Shown piece by piece: positions 11,466-24,665 of a stretch of DNA of 64,000 nt. The translations under genes and the position numbers were made by a program. The stretch comes from Serilophus lunatus. Lineage: Eukaryota; Chordata; Aves; Passeriformes; Eurylaimidae. Every line of letters begins with the position of its first letter. The stretch's first letter is position 1. The notes beneath the pieces are model-generated. The model searched no databases. It worked only from the letters and a program-made list of their open reading frames with translations, and was not told the DNA's origin. The stretch lies in NCBI GenBank assembly GCA_013399895.1, contig VXBA01002397.1, positions 1,324,024 to 1,388,023 on the forward strand. Direction: 5' to 3'.

Positions 11466-12025
11466 GTGCCATTGAAAAACCTTTGAGTCCTGCATCCAAA
11501 TTGCTAATGAAGATGTTGAAGAGGACTGGGGGGGGATGTAGCCCTGCAGAACCCCACTTGTGCTTGGATGCTCCAGTAAAGTCAGAATGCAGTAACACCT
11601 CATGTTACCTGATTCAATATAATTATTTGTGCCTGACCTGTCAGCCAATTGCTGACCCATCATGTAACATGGTTATCCAGCTGTATGCTGGACATTTTGT
11701 TCAGAAGTATACTGTAAAAGACAGTATCAAAAGCTTTGCTGAAGTCCAAAAAGGTTATATTAACTGGCTTCCTTTGATCAACTGTTACCCTGTTCTAGAA
11801 GGAAATCAATTTGGATAACCAGGACTTCACCCTCATGAAGCCATGCTGGCTCTGACACATGACTGCATTGTCCTCTAGGTGTTTTTCAATATCTGCCAGA
11901 ACAATCTTTTCCACAATTTCACTGGGCAGTGAAATGAGACTGACAGGCCTGTGGTTCCGCGGGTCCTCCTTCTTGCCCTCCCTGAAAATTGTGACATTAG
12001 CTAAGTCTGGGATGTTGTGTCCAGA

Positions 12026-15000
12026 TAGTTAACTGAACAATGGATGGCTTTTTAATGTGTATAAAGAGAAAGGAGAGAGGGAGTGATGGAAAAAAAATAA
12101 TAAAACAAAATAAGAAAATAAAAGAAGGGACGAGAAGGAAAAGGAATACTAAGGGACAGACTGTAGGAGTACTAAACTGATGACGACCTAATCAATGACC
12201 TTGCTAAGGAACTATCCATGAAAATAGCAAAATTTCAGTATGAACTTTATACTAGCCTTAACTCAGTAAGAGCAACTCATTCTAACAGTGATAAAAAATA
12301 ACTAAACAGCATGTGAGATATATATTCATAGTGGTGGAGAGCAGAATGCCTTTTGGTAACATTTCCTTTCAGTAATCCTGTGGTGAACTAGGAAGGCAGT
12401 GCTAAATATCAAATTACAACCCAAAAGTTCTGAAATTACAACGAAATTGTAGCAAATGGATACGCTACGTGCTGCTGGCAGACATGACCAAGTGCTTATG
12501 GGATAAGCATGCCCTTCTGAACAACAGCTGTAGATCTAGGATATCCCAAATATCACTAGGTACCATATGTGTTTTGGCAACTGAACTAAGTGTTTAATGC
12601 CACTGTTAAGCAACAACCACATAAAAAATCTTTAATGGCTTTAGCTATAAAAATGGAAATGATGCATCAGTTTGTTTCTTTGAATTACATCACTTCAGGA
12701 ACCAAATATTACTTTTATATGTTACAATCTCATTTTAACATCTTTTTTGCAGTGTTCCAATGAAACTGTTTTATAGCTGGTCTGCCACATAATCACAGAT
12801 AATTTTGAACAGTAAACGATACTGATTTTGCCTCCCCTTTTAATCTGTCTATTGGGAATTAGATATCCCCAGCAGAGGCCTCTTTACTGGTTGTATTACT
12901 CTTTAAATATAGAGAAAAAATTTCAAACTAGACAATGGGTAGCAGTAGGAAAAAAAAATCAAGTTGTTTGTTTGTTTGCTTTCCTTTTTCTTTCTTTTTT
13001 TTTTTTTTTTTTTTAATAGCCTAGAGCCTAAAGGAAATTAGGTAAGACGTCTAAAAAAAATGATGACAATATTGAATAAAGGCTGAAGACTGCTTATGCA
13101 ACTCCTATGCTTTAAAAGTAAGAAATAACTGGGAAGTTATAAATAAGTTAGTGTGACCTCAAAGCTGAATATCTAATAGGGTGCTCACTTTAAGATTCAA
13201 AATATAAGACTAATTTGTGCTAGTCATTAGAGTTTCTTAGGAATTTCATCTCCTGATAGTTATGATTAAAGACAAGGGGATTTCTTCAAAGCTTGTCACA
13301 TGCATTTTGATTGAAAAACATACATAGGTGGAACTCTCAAGCTGACTGGACTAGAATCAGGATCATTGATAAATTTTGAATGTGACACATACAAGTGAAT
13401 AAATTTATTAAAGTATGTTGTTTTATAGACCAATTCTTCATTTGGACTTACTTAGTTTCTTCATCAGCTGTTGGAATGGGATTATCATATCCATACCCTT
13501 TAAGGCATCATTAGCACACAGACTAGGAATTACGATATATAATACCTATATTATAGGTTCATAGAATGATTCAAATTACTTGATCAAAAGATCACAAATC
13601 TGTCTGTGCACTAGGCAGAAACAAGTAATCAAAAGTGACAGACAAAAGCTACTGAAATTCAAGTAGAGATAGTTGCTTAAGGAACAGTTTGCAGAATAAT
13701 TTTTGTGGCCAAAATGTTACTATATTCATAAAAAGAAGAATATAGCAAAGAAGAGGGAAACTGTGATTTGAATTCACACATTACACTGATGAACTAACAG
13801 CTAAAGATGATTATGTCTCCTCCTGGGATTCAAATGTGCAGAAGAGTGTTGAAATAATAAAGTCTTTTAAAATTAATGCTCAAAAAATAATGTGTAGCTA
13901 AAAAAACCCCTTAATAGTTCATCTGATCAAGGAGTGATGCAAAATACTTCTGAATCCCTGTGGAAATCTGCCTGTGCAAGAAAAAAAGAGGTGATCGAGT
14001 GCTTTCCAGTTTTGCTGATCAAAGTGTAACAGGAGCTAATATTTAGAAGTCGATGTTAGACAAAATCAGCCTTGAAATTAGAAGCAATTTTCTGGCTGTA
14101 AAGGCAATTAAGTTTCCAGGGAAAATGGTAGACTAACCACCTCTTAGTGTGTTTTCGATGTGACCATTTTTTACCTCTAAATATTCTAGTTTAATATAAT
14201 TACTGGGAGAAATTTCAGAACCATAGAAGTATTTGAGTTAGTTCACTGGGATTATTCTTTTCAAGAATAAAGTTGTGAATTTATGTGTTGATTGACTAAT
14301 TTCCTTCTTTGCTGAACTGTAAGAAAACAATATTGCCCTGAGGCATCAGTTACTCACTCACAGGGATTAGGAAGAACAGCATCCATAGAGGCACAACTAA
14401 TCAGATATAGTTTTGATTGCAGCTATTTTTAGCTTCTTTCTCTGAAACATCACTCATTTGTATAGCACTGACTAAATATAAGAATAAGAAGACTCTTTTC
14501 CCCAAAATAGGAGGTCACTTGGATGCAAACTTGACAGTTGCAGCTCCTTGTGTCATATGTATGTATGCTTTTGACAGCTGGTCAGTTCCTTGCCTTTATT
14601 AGAGGCATTTTGATCTCTGCTCTTCCCTCTCTCTGCAGTTCAGTGCTGCACTGTAACCAGAGTCTTTGTACATAACAGACATATTCAGAAGACCTAGCCA
14701 TATATATGTGCATTATACCAGAGGTCTTCACAGATACTATAATGAGACTTCTGGCATTAATTAATTTTATTTTGTTTGATTTTCCTCTCAACACTTATCA
14801 GTCTACCAGTACAAGAAGAATACAGTCATGGTAATCATCCTATCTGTGCCAGCCCTTGAACCTAACGACTCATCTTTGGTTTATATGGGCTTTACTGGTA
14901 CAATTTTGCATTGACACTGAAACACTGTCAAAAGCTGGACCTTGTGTTCCTTTTAAAGAAATTAACTCATTGATTTGCCTAAAAGTCAGGGCATACTCTT

Positions 15001-16477
15001 GGTGAAGCTCACTTAGCAGCAAAGGCCTAAGAACTCATAAAAAAAGTGTAAGAAGTAGATCTCTTTATAGCAATAAGCTGGCAGAAAAAAAAAAAAAGGC
15101 AGCCTACAAAATAGGAGAAAAAAACTCCAGTTCTGTTTATTTCAGAAGCTTGAATGTAAACATAGTAGTGGAAAAATTTGAAAAAAGAAGCTCTAAGGAT
15201 AATTTGCCCTTAAAGAAGTAGAAAAGGAAGGACAACTACAATTTACCCATATTTAGCATACACAGGTCACGCAGTTTTTCAGTCATTATGTCTTATTCTA
15301 TTTTATGGTAGATAACATCTAAGGTTCCTAAACCATGAAGAAAGAAAGTGTCATAAATTGCCTGTGATTTCTGGTTTGAGCATTCTGCTCCTTAAGGCCC
15401 TTATTATGAGTAAAAGCTTCTCATTTTATGACCTCACTGTCATTCTAATTCACTAAAACAATTTGTGACAACAGTGGTTTTTTGACTTTAGAAATACAAA
15501 TCTTGGCAGAAGTCAGCTTTTTCACTTTTAAGCCAGAGAAATGTTCATTATCAGATTATAGTCTAAAAATATTTTAATATATTAGCAAATTGATTTCTGG
15601 AAGGCTGTGGAAAATACAGTAAAAGCATTTGTATGAATTATTGCCTGTAAATAAATTTTGCAAATATAAAAATAGACCTGTGGGGTACAAATTACAGCTG
15701 GAATATGTTGTCATTTTTGACTGTCCAACAAACTAATACTAGTAATTAGTAAAAACTCTATGAGAAACTATCAAATGATTCAGATCACTGCAAAGAAATT
15801 ACTAAGAGTCAGTAAGCCATCAGCAACTATATCTATAAATCTCTTAGAAGAGAAAAAGACATCTCCTAGACAGGGAGTTTCATTTTCTGCCACTTCAGCC
15901 CTTTGTGTCCCTTTGTAGTTTTTGATTTCATGTTTTCAAACATAGCCAGTACTCTTCCTCACAACAATTTACTGGTTTTTTCCAAGTTTTCTTCCACTTT
16001 TGAGATAAGGCTGAGGGGAGCTCGCTAACCCTTGAAATGGAAAAACAAACAGCTCTATGAGACGGAAGTTAATTATTAAACAAATATAATGGACCAAATC
16101 TGAGATGCTGTGCCAGTAAAGAGACAATTTGAGTAAATTGTTTCACGTGTGATCATCAGCCTGCACCATAGTATGTACCTGAAGTACTATACTGGACAAT
16201 ATCTTCAGGAATAAGCTGAGTTTTCAGGATACATATATATTGAGATGGCTAGGTTTGCAAAACCTAATTCCTTCTCCCCTTACTCCCTCCCTTCCTTTTT
16301 CCTGTTTTACATATCTGAAGATGTTAGAGTAAAAGTTTAAGGTCAAAGTTAAGGTGATTATTTGACAATTAGGACTCGGGTTTTTTTCAAAATATCTTTA
16401 CCTTCTCCTTTTTGTCATTCTCATTTGCCTGTTGCATAAAATTCAAATGAGCTACTTTGACACTGGAACTAGATAGT
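12026..16477. other. AT-rich DNA with a few weak exon-like blocks
   Basis: Mostly featureless. It includes a TTTG/TTTC tract ending in T20 at 12995-13014. Short minus-strand blocks with splice-like borders at 13452-13497, 15247-15291, 16179-16215 and 16402-16428 are discussed under findings; each is too short to stand alone. No RNA gene was recognised. Confidence 0.45.
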
Positions 16478-16560
16478 TGTCTTGGGTTAGCTGAGGCTGG
16501 GAAAACTTTCCCTGTTTAGATTCGGGTTTAACTAAAAGAGGTTTCTTTTCTTTTTTTTTT

Positions 16561-16960
16561 NNNNNNNNNNNNNNNNNNNNNNNNNNNNNNNNNNNNNNNN
16601 NNNNNNNNNNNNNNNNNNNNNNNNNNNNNNNNNNNNNNNNNNNNNNNNNNNNNNNNNNNNNNNNNNNNNNNNNNNNNNNNNNNNNNNNNNNNNNNNNNNN
16701 NNNNNNNNNNNNNNNNNNNNNNNNNNNNNNNNNNNNNNNNNNNNNNNNNNNNNNNNNNNNNNNNNNNNNNNNNNNNNNNNNNNNNNNNNNNNNNNNNNNN
16801 NNNNNNNNNNNNNNNNNNNNNNNNNNNNNNNNNNNNNNNNNNNNNNNNNNNNNNNNNNNNNNNNNNNNNNNNNNNNNNNNNNNNNNNNNNNNNNNNNNNN
16901 NNNNNNNNNNNNNNNNNNNNNNNNNNNNNNNNNNNNNNNNNNNNNNNNNNNNNNNNNNNN
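16561..16960. other. assembly gap, exactly 400 N
   Basis: The gap lies between a T-rich tract and a T run followed by a GT dinucleotide repeat (about 16975-16991). Its size is exactly 400, so it may be an estimate rather than a measurement. Confidence 0.99.
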
Positions 16961-17448
16961 TTTTTTTGGATCGTGTGTGTGTGTGTGTGTGTTCTGCTTT
17001 GGGAAAGGGGGGTAGGGGATAGGAGACGTGTGTGGGATGGCCGGGGCGGGGGTTAGTGTTTGGGGAGACTACCGTCTCAGGATGTGCGCTGCCCCCCACG
17101 ACTGCAGGGACAGCTAGGGGGCCAGAGGGTGCTGGGGGGTTGCTGGCGGTGCGGTGGTGGCGGGCGTGCTCGGCCCTGCGCACGGCGGTGCAGGAGCCTG
17201 CCATCCCCTCAGGCGGCGCACGGCTGCTGCTGCAGCGCGGTGATGGAGGTGGCAGGGCTGGCACACGCGTGACGGGGGCAGGGCCGGCTGCGGGCCCNCG
17301 GTGGGGCCTGGAGGGGCCTGCGGTGCAGTGTGCTGCTGCTGTGGGCTCTGGGACTGCAGGGAGGCCAGCATGGTTACATGAGATCCCAGCCCGGTGGGGT
17401 GGGGGCGGTCCCCGTCCTGTTCCCGGTCCGTGTCCCAGGGCTGGTGGG

Positions 17449-17985
17449 AGCTGAGCGCTCCACTTGGTGTTCCAGGGCCTCCGGTTCCCTGGTGTTGCCC
17501 AGGCCAGGGAGAAGCGGCAGTTGCACAGAGGCATTCACCATGGTAGCAGGTGGCGGTGCTGGTGGGGGGGCTTGGAGCTCGGAGCTCACAGGACACGCAG
17601 CCAGTCAGATTGCCGGCGGCGGGGGCGTGGCATGCGGCCACCGCCATCCTTTTCAGCCGGTGGGAGCCTGGAGGCGGTGTTGAGGTGGTGCTGGGGGCAG
17701 GGCGGCACAGGAAAGANAGCTGAGCGCTCCACTTGGTGTTCCAGGGCCTCCGGTTCCCTGGTGTTGCCCAGGCCAGGGAGAAGCGGCAGTTGCACAGAGG
17801 CATTCACCATGGTAGCAGGTGGCGGTGCTGGTGGGGGGGCTTGGAGCTCGGAGCTCACAGGACACGCAGCCAGTCAGATTGCCGGCGGCGGGGGCGTGGC
17901 ATGCGGCCACCGCCATCCTTTTCAGCCGGTGGGAGCCTGGAGGCGGTGTTGAGGTGGTGCTGGGGGCAGGGCGGCACAGGAAAGA
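17449..17985. repeat. 268-bp exact direct duplication around a single N
   Basis: 17449-17716 and 17718-17985 appear identical by eye, separated only by one N at 17717. Both copies begin 'agctgagcgctccacttgg' and end 'cggcacaggaaaga'. This is most simply two overlapping contig ends placed side by side without merging. Confidence 0.9.
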
Positions 17986-18600
17986 CCAATGGGAGTCAGC
18001 GAGGAGCGAGATTGCCCTTTTTAGGAGTGGACTGGAGGAGTCACACAGGGCAGAGATTCGGAAGAATATTTAAGGAGACAGCTCGCTGGCCTCGGTCCTC
18101 TTCTGGCCTGGGAGGTTGCCGTGGGAAGGATTGCCGTCGGCGCCTGCGCTCTTCTGCCATCTTGGAGGTCACCACGTGCTCTGCTGGTCGTCTCTTCTCT
18201 ATGGTGGTGGTTCCAGACATTAGCCAGCCAAATACTACAGGAGCCTGCCTTCCATCTACCATTGCTGCCGCCCCCCACGGCCATCAGCGCCCCCTGCCAT
18301 CTACGTCAGATTAACTGCACTTTTGGACATTGAAACGGGGAATAAGTTTGTTGGTTTGTTTTTTTTTTCATTTGTGGAACTGGTGTGGGTGGGGGTGTTG
18401 GTGGATCAGTTTTTGGGTTTTTGGGAGGTGGTTATTGGGTTCTCTTCAGGGTTGTTTTTTGGTGTTTTAATATTTTTAAGGTAATACTTTTTTTCTTTTT
18501 TCCCCTACCTCATAATAAATTTTTATTTCTTTAATACCTCTGTATCCATAATTTATTAACTAATATTTTGTCCACCAGACCTGGACAATGGTGTTCATAC

Positions 18601-18943
18601 AGGACTTCACTAACTCTTTTTGTTTTTCTCATTCATCTCGTAATCGCATAACAAAATTAGGGTTTCATATCAACCTTTAAATAAGAATTGTTTGCACAAA
18701 GGAAATACAAAACTAAGATTCCTAAGATTAATAACGCAGACACTAATTCTAACTTAGTGGCAAAAGCATCTGCTTCCGGAATTAAAGCAATGGGATATAA
18801 AGATGCTGTTAGACTAAGAATTATTCTATTCACTCATATGTCCTCAAAGTTTGCAGTTAATGGACGACAAGCTTCCCTAATCTTATAACCATCCAACTCT
18901 TATGTATTCAGAAAAATCAAAGGCTTCCCATATTTTAATTCAC
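18601..18943. other. unclassified stretch between LTR and CR1
   Basis: AT-rich sequence with no recognised repeat. A 66-codon plus-strand frame (18688-18888, Lys/Ala/Ser-rich) shows no domain, and its entry codon is not flanked by splice or promoter signals. It could be a remnant of a retroviral interior next to the LTR, but nothing in it shows that. Confidence 0.3.
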
Positions 18944-19311
18944 AAAATCATAGAGTAATTTGGATTGGAAGGGATCTTAAAGGTCATCTAGTTCCGAGAC
19001 ACCTGCAATCAGCAGGGACACCTTCCACTACATCAGATTGCGCAGAGCTCCATCCAGCCTGTCCTTGAACAGTGCCAGGGATGGGACATCCGCAACTTCT
19101 TTGGGCAACCTGTTCCAGTGTCTTACCACCATCAAAATAAAGAATTTCTTCCTAATAGCTAATCTAAATTTATTCTCAGTTTGAAGCCATTACCCCTTGT
19201 CCTGTCACTATATAACTTTGTAAAAACTTTTTCTCCATCTTTCTTGTAGGTTCCCTTCAGAGAAAGCCTCAATTAGGGCACCCTGAAGCCTTCTGTCTTT
19301 CAAGCTCACCA
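18944..19311 (-). mobile_element. CR1 LINE, 3' end (antisense)
   Basis: Plus-strand reading gives the reversed CR1 terminus: 'aatcatagagtaatttgg', 'ggatcttaaaggtcatctag', 'cctgttccagtgtctt' and 'aagaatttcttcctaatagc'. It is a well-preserved 3' end of about 370 bp, 5'-truncated. Confidence 0.9.
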
Positions 19312-22300
19312 CATTTACAAAGTATTTGATTGCTAGTGGTATATTTCTAAGTAATTTTAATTTCTGTTAAATGCTTTCCTCCCTCAAATGTTGAACACTC
19401 ATAAAACCTATGGACCTGGTAGAAAGCGTAAATGATCCATCTTGAATGTAACTGGATGCTTCTGACAATCTTTAAGACAGAAGACTAAAATCATGGCCAT
19501 AATGACAAAAAAATTTGATGGTAAAACTATTTTTTACTACAACAGAATGAACTGTCTTACCAAGAGTGTTTATCTTAAACTATAACATACACAATATATT
19601 TTTTTCTCTTAAGTTAATTACATATGTCCAGTCCCAAATCTAAATTTTTGTCCATGTGATGGTTACTGACTCTGAGATTTCACAGGCTGGTCTGGCCATA
19701 TGTTGTCACTGAATACTGATTGTTAATTACAGATTTGAAGACATTTTCTAAGGACTTATTTGCAAAGTAAAATGACAATTTTATGATTTTTCTGTCTTTT
19801 CCAGGGAGTAATACCCAAGGATGAAATTATACATGCTCTAAATACTTACTCTTTTCTTCTCCAAATAAAAACATTAAATGCGGGCTTCTAAATAAAATAT
19901 AAACATTTATAACTTTTTAAAGTAACTGCTAAACAAATTCTGCAATGCCCTTCAGACACAATGAAAACTGCAACATGATACAGCTTAGCAGCCACTAATC
20001 CCCATGTTTGTTGAATTAAGACATATTATGTAAAATGGACTCTGCTATCATAATAAATGAAACAACATAATTTTAAACTAAAATAACTGCTATTACCTTT
20101 GTTTTGCCACTTCTTCCAGTGAATTGAAGTTTTTTTAATCTTGAGGGAAGGGGACAGAATGCATTGCAAAATGTTAAATGCAAATTTTTCAGCACCTGTC
20201 AAGGCTTTACTTCAGTATTACCTTGGGCCCATATTGTGCAGTTAACATAAAAGGATCTGTTACTGCATTTTATTCCAAGACTGAAAGACTTTATGAGATA
20301 ATTTGCATTTGTCTAAATTAACTTTCTTTGATAGACCCAGAATTTCTTACTTGTCTTCTACTTCCAGACATCATGGGACAAAGTAAGCAATTACCATCTA
20401 ACTCTATTTCACCAAATTATGCTAAATGCTAAGCCGTCAATCTTTCTCTGAAATTCTTCAGGGTATACAAGGGAAAAGTTCTCAAGCTCTCTACTGAGTT
20501 TCCTCCTGCACGAGTTTGCACACTGCAGTTGGCATTGTGCAGAGCTTTGCCAGTTTAACACTGTGCAACAAACATCAGGCCTATGAGTTAACAAGACCCA
20601 GGAGCAGCTAGGTGACATCTTTCAAACTTTAGCCAGAAAGTAATGGTGATGAAGCAGATGCTCTTTATAGAAACGTGCAGTGCAAACATATGCCAAGACT
20701 GCAAGATAAATCAACTAGTAGATTGTTTCTACAAGGGCTTACAATCAAAATTGTCCAGGAAGAAAAAGAGGAATTAATTTTCAGCCAACACTTGTGTAGC
20801 CCTTACATTGCTCTAGGAATGGTTGCCAAGAATTCAGTTGCTGTGCAAGTATAGCTCACACTTTCTTGCTCAGATGAATTTGATAAAGCTCAGGAAAAAA
20901 AATAAATTCAGAGCTTGTTGAGGTAAGAAACAATAATCTCATACGTCTCATGCAGTAACTCAAGAATTTGGACTTACAACTATTTGAAGGCAGAGAACAT
21001 GAAGTTTAGAGAAGATGAGACTTCCTCAGAGAACACAGAGATTATTGCTAGTCATGTGAAAAGTTTACCTTTTAAAAATACACATCTATTTGAATTTATG
21101 CAAATTATATCGTAAGGTTTATCATTGAAAAATATGATATCAAATGTTACATACTTAGGATGAAGGACAAATTTGTGTTTAGTCAATCAGACATTCAATA
21201 TGTTACGCTGTTCAGTATATGGGGGAAGTTGCAGATCCAACTACCATGAATGTGCTCTGTGACTGCGAGGTATCTGAGCATTTTGACTTGGAGTACCTAC
21301 CACATAGCTTTTTGCAAGTAAGCCATCATGACACCATGAAAATTAAATGCCTGCAGAAAGAGGTAATGAAACACTAGTTTCTCTCTGTAGTTGACTCAGT
21401 AGTGAGTCTTCATTCTACAAATCAATTCTTTTTTGAGATTTATAGCTCAAAATGTGTAATATAGTGTGTAATCACTCCAGGAAACAGAATCCTCAGTCCA
21501 GATGGCCCTAAAAAAACCCCATAAAAAACATAACAAAATTTCTTCTGTCAAAAGCTTTACCATTTTAAGAAAAACATCCTAATGGCATTTTTCTTTGTCA
21601 AAACTGTTTATTTGACATTATTAAGATTATTTCACTGGAGTAAGTCAATTATTAGATCTCATTTAGTGAACTGATGATAGCAAAGAGCCTTGTCTGTCAT
21701 TCCAACACTTTCAGTGCTTCTGATACTTCATCTGCAGATATGCATAACCCACTACTGTGCATGAGTTAAGAATATGAAACTGAGGTTACTCATGGGTTGC
21801 TGAGTTCAATCTTTTGAAATTACAGGAAAATATAATCTTGTAAATGCTCAAAATGTGTTTTCCCTGATTTTTGCTATTACCAGGAAAAGGCACCATTGAT
21901 CCGGCATGGATAGACTTAGCACTTGTTTCCACCCACCCTGGCCTGAGATGATTTTATCTTGGTTTAACTGTTGTGAAGGGATAGTTTAGTTTGAGTGTTG
22001 GGAACAGGATGGGTGGTAAAATTGCAGGGAACCATGCTGTCACAAAAAACTGTCCCTCAGAATAACATGGATTGGACAAATCTGGGGACAAATTTCATGG
22101 AAACAGACTCTGTGAAGAAATTATGAAAAATAATCACAGGTAGATCAAGACTGAGGAGATAAAAAGAAAAAAAAAACAAACCCAAAAAACCAGGCAAACA
22201 GGAAGAACATGATGTTTCTCCTCCCAAAACTTTCAAAATGTCAAAAACAAATTGTAGCTTTTTGTTGTGCTAATAAGACTGAAATTTCTAGTCTTAGGAC

Positions 22301-24633
22301 CCAGAGAAATACTAATAGGGTGAGTACAATATGAGGGAACAGAGAGATTATTTTATGTAACAATTATGTTATATAACAATTTTAATTGTAATATTAATAA
22401 GCCTTTTCTGTGTTCATTAGACAAATTGGACTATCAATTTATTAAAACATTCTTTGAACTAACAGTAATTTGCCAGTATATATGGTGTATTCATTGGCCA
22501 TAAGAATATTTTGACTGTAACTCTTCAATGTCTTCACCTCTATTCTTTCGAAGTTTTTCTACAGTTTTCTTACTCTCATGATTAAAAGCATTCCCAAGGT
22601 TTCAAAATAGTAACAATGTTAATTTCCAGTAATTCTGGTGCTGGCAGTACTCTATGGCTTTCATAATTGTTTTGTCCCATGTTTCATGGGACATGTTTAT
22701 TTTTGATGTCTTAAATTGTCTTCCCTTCAAAATCTGTTCTGAAGTTTGCAGGATCCAAGCTGTGTGATAAAAATCTGTAAAAGGTCTGGCAAAAAGGAAA
22801 AGCCAGAAGATTCAGCAATGCCTATCATCTCATGCAGAGCTCTCCTCAAATGAATTTTTAGTGTTTTTTCTTTTTTTTTAAACAAATTCAGTACTAGGGA
22901 TAAATTTAAGCTTAACAGCACCTGCTCCTAGATATAATGTATGAACAAAAACTTCAGACCAAGGGCAAGTTGTTACTCTTTTCAATTGTTCCTTCACATA
23001 TTATATAATGACAATTTTAAGTGATAAAGAGTTTCCTTATTTTTGTCATAGATCTTTCAAATATGTGCTATGTGTGATGGTACAACTGAGACAAATGCTA
23101 GTGATCAAGCAAGCCTTGAAAAAAGTAACCAAAAAATCTCCACAGAAATTTAGGGAATGAATCTGTGTATGCCATGCTGGGTAACAGTAATCTCACACAT
23201 CAATGATAATCTCACAAACATAAGTTACAAAAGAGAAGTGTTGAAGGAAAAAGTCAAAGACACTATATCTGGAAGTAAAGTTGGGGTTTCCTAATAAAGG
23301 AATCCCACTGGTTATTTTGCACTCTGTTGGGGATAAAAAAAAATTGAACTGCATGACAAAATGTTTAAAATCCTATAAAAAAGGTAGAATTGCTAACACA
23401 GAAATATAAGAACAGAGTGAGACTGAGAACTGAAATCTTGGGAAGATTTCATCACTTTATTAACTTCACAGCTTCTACAAGAAGAGTGCAAGTTAATACA
23501 AACAGCATTTGTTTAAAATATAATAGAGAAACAAGACTCCAAATAATATCAGATGTGCAGGTTCCTTTTGTAAAACTGGAAAATTCTTATTTGTGTGATC
23601 CTTGAACAGACAATTTTTCTGTTGCAAAAATGTGACAGGGACATTGTAAGGTAGAGAGACCTGTAACAGCCAAGCCAAGCCATATCAAGGCTGCTCTTCA
23701 ACTTCACTGCTTTTCAGTTATTCCTTTTTCACATTGAGGCTGAAAGGATGGGAGAAGCTTTTTGGAGTAAAGGCATTTAGATTATTACTGTCTTGATCAT
23801 TTTTTTTCCATCTGATTACAAAATTTTTCTGGTCCAGCTTCATCCTTTTTTGTACTCTTTTAAGGCTTGTTGAAGTTGGCCAAAGTGACTTTAGTTAGCT
23901 TGGTGGACTAGAATAAATAGCTAAGTACTTTGTGTAAATTCAGACACTGGTCTATTGATACAGAAACATGCTTCTGTGGGACAATGTATTATCCTGCATA
24001 ATCAAGCATTGCTAGTCTTTCACTGATTAGGCAGAGCAGGAGGACGCACATCAGTATGCATAACATAGGATGTTAGGAAACAAGCAGAGCAACCTGATAG
24101 GAGTTTAACCTTATTGATGAGGTTAGATATTCTGAGATAACTACAGCAACAAAAATATGAGATAGGACCATTCAAAATTTCTTCCACCTCATGCATAAAT
24201 TATCAGGAGTCGCAGCATTCCTCTGCTTATTGTTGTCTGTCTCCTGCTCCTCAAACTTTTCACTATAACATTACCTGTGAAAATATCCAAAAATGGAACC
24301 TTCGTCTCATACAGAGTAAGATTAGGTAAAATAATTTTTATTTATGAATATTTTCATCATGCTGATGTGAAATTCTGAATTTGGTCAGTCAGTCCCCATA
24401 CCTATGTCTGTCAGTATAAACTTCTCTGAAAATTAAAATAAGATTAATAAATATAGATAAACAACCAGTTTTCAGAAGGTGAAAATTGACTAGGCTAAAC
24501 TGTAGTACAGTCACGGGTTGATGAATTATCATTCAGTTTTATAAGAAGTATCAAAACTTTTTCCAGTAGATGTCTGGGAAACTTCTGATTCACCAATATG
24601 TTGTATTAAAAAATCCCCAAGGTTTTTGGTTTG

Positions 24634-24665
<32 letters not shown>

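Larger units (their letters stand above)
10290..12025 (-). mobile_element. CR1 LINE (outer, ~1.4 kb without insert), interrupted by a younger CR1
   Basis: This is an antisense CR1. It begins on the plus strand with 'agaatcatagaat' (the reversed 3' terminus), proceeds through the reversed C-terminal ORF2 region, then through 'cttctaattcgttgaggtc' type sequence to about 11138. It resumes near 11480 with 'gcatccaaattgctaatg' and continues past 'ctgacaggcctgtggttcc' to about 12025. The order of these landmarks matches CR1 ORF2 read backwards, so the piece at 11139-11465 is an insertion into it. It is 5'-truncated and diverged. Confidence 0.85.
16478..18600 (+). mobile_element. solo LTR, GC-rich, badly assembled
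   Basis: A CpG-rich island in AT-rich DNA starts with 'tgtcttgggttagctgaggc' and ends around 'gtgttcataca'. Inside are a CCAAT box (17986-17990) and a polyadenylation signal AATAAA at 18514-18519, consistent with U3-R-U5 order in the plus direction. No internal gag/pol sequence is seen, so it is likely a solo LTR. I found no target duplication, so both ends are uncertain. The interior holds a 400-N gap, single Ns at 17298 and 17717, and a 268-bp exact duplication. Long open frames here on both strands come from the GC-rich composition and are not genes. Confidence 0.5.

Noticed and set aside
16452..18314. 360-codon and other long frames across the N gap and duplication
   Set aside because: One frame reads straight through 400 Ns, and others are repeated by the 268-bp duplication. 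They are assembly and composition artefacts.
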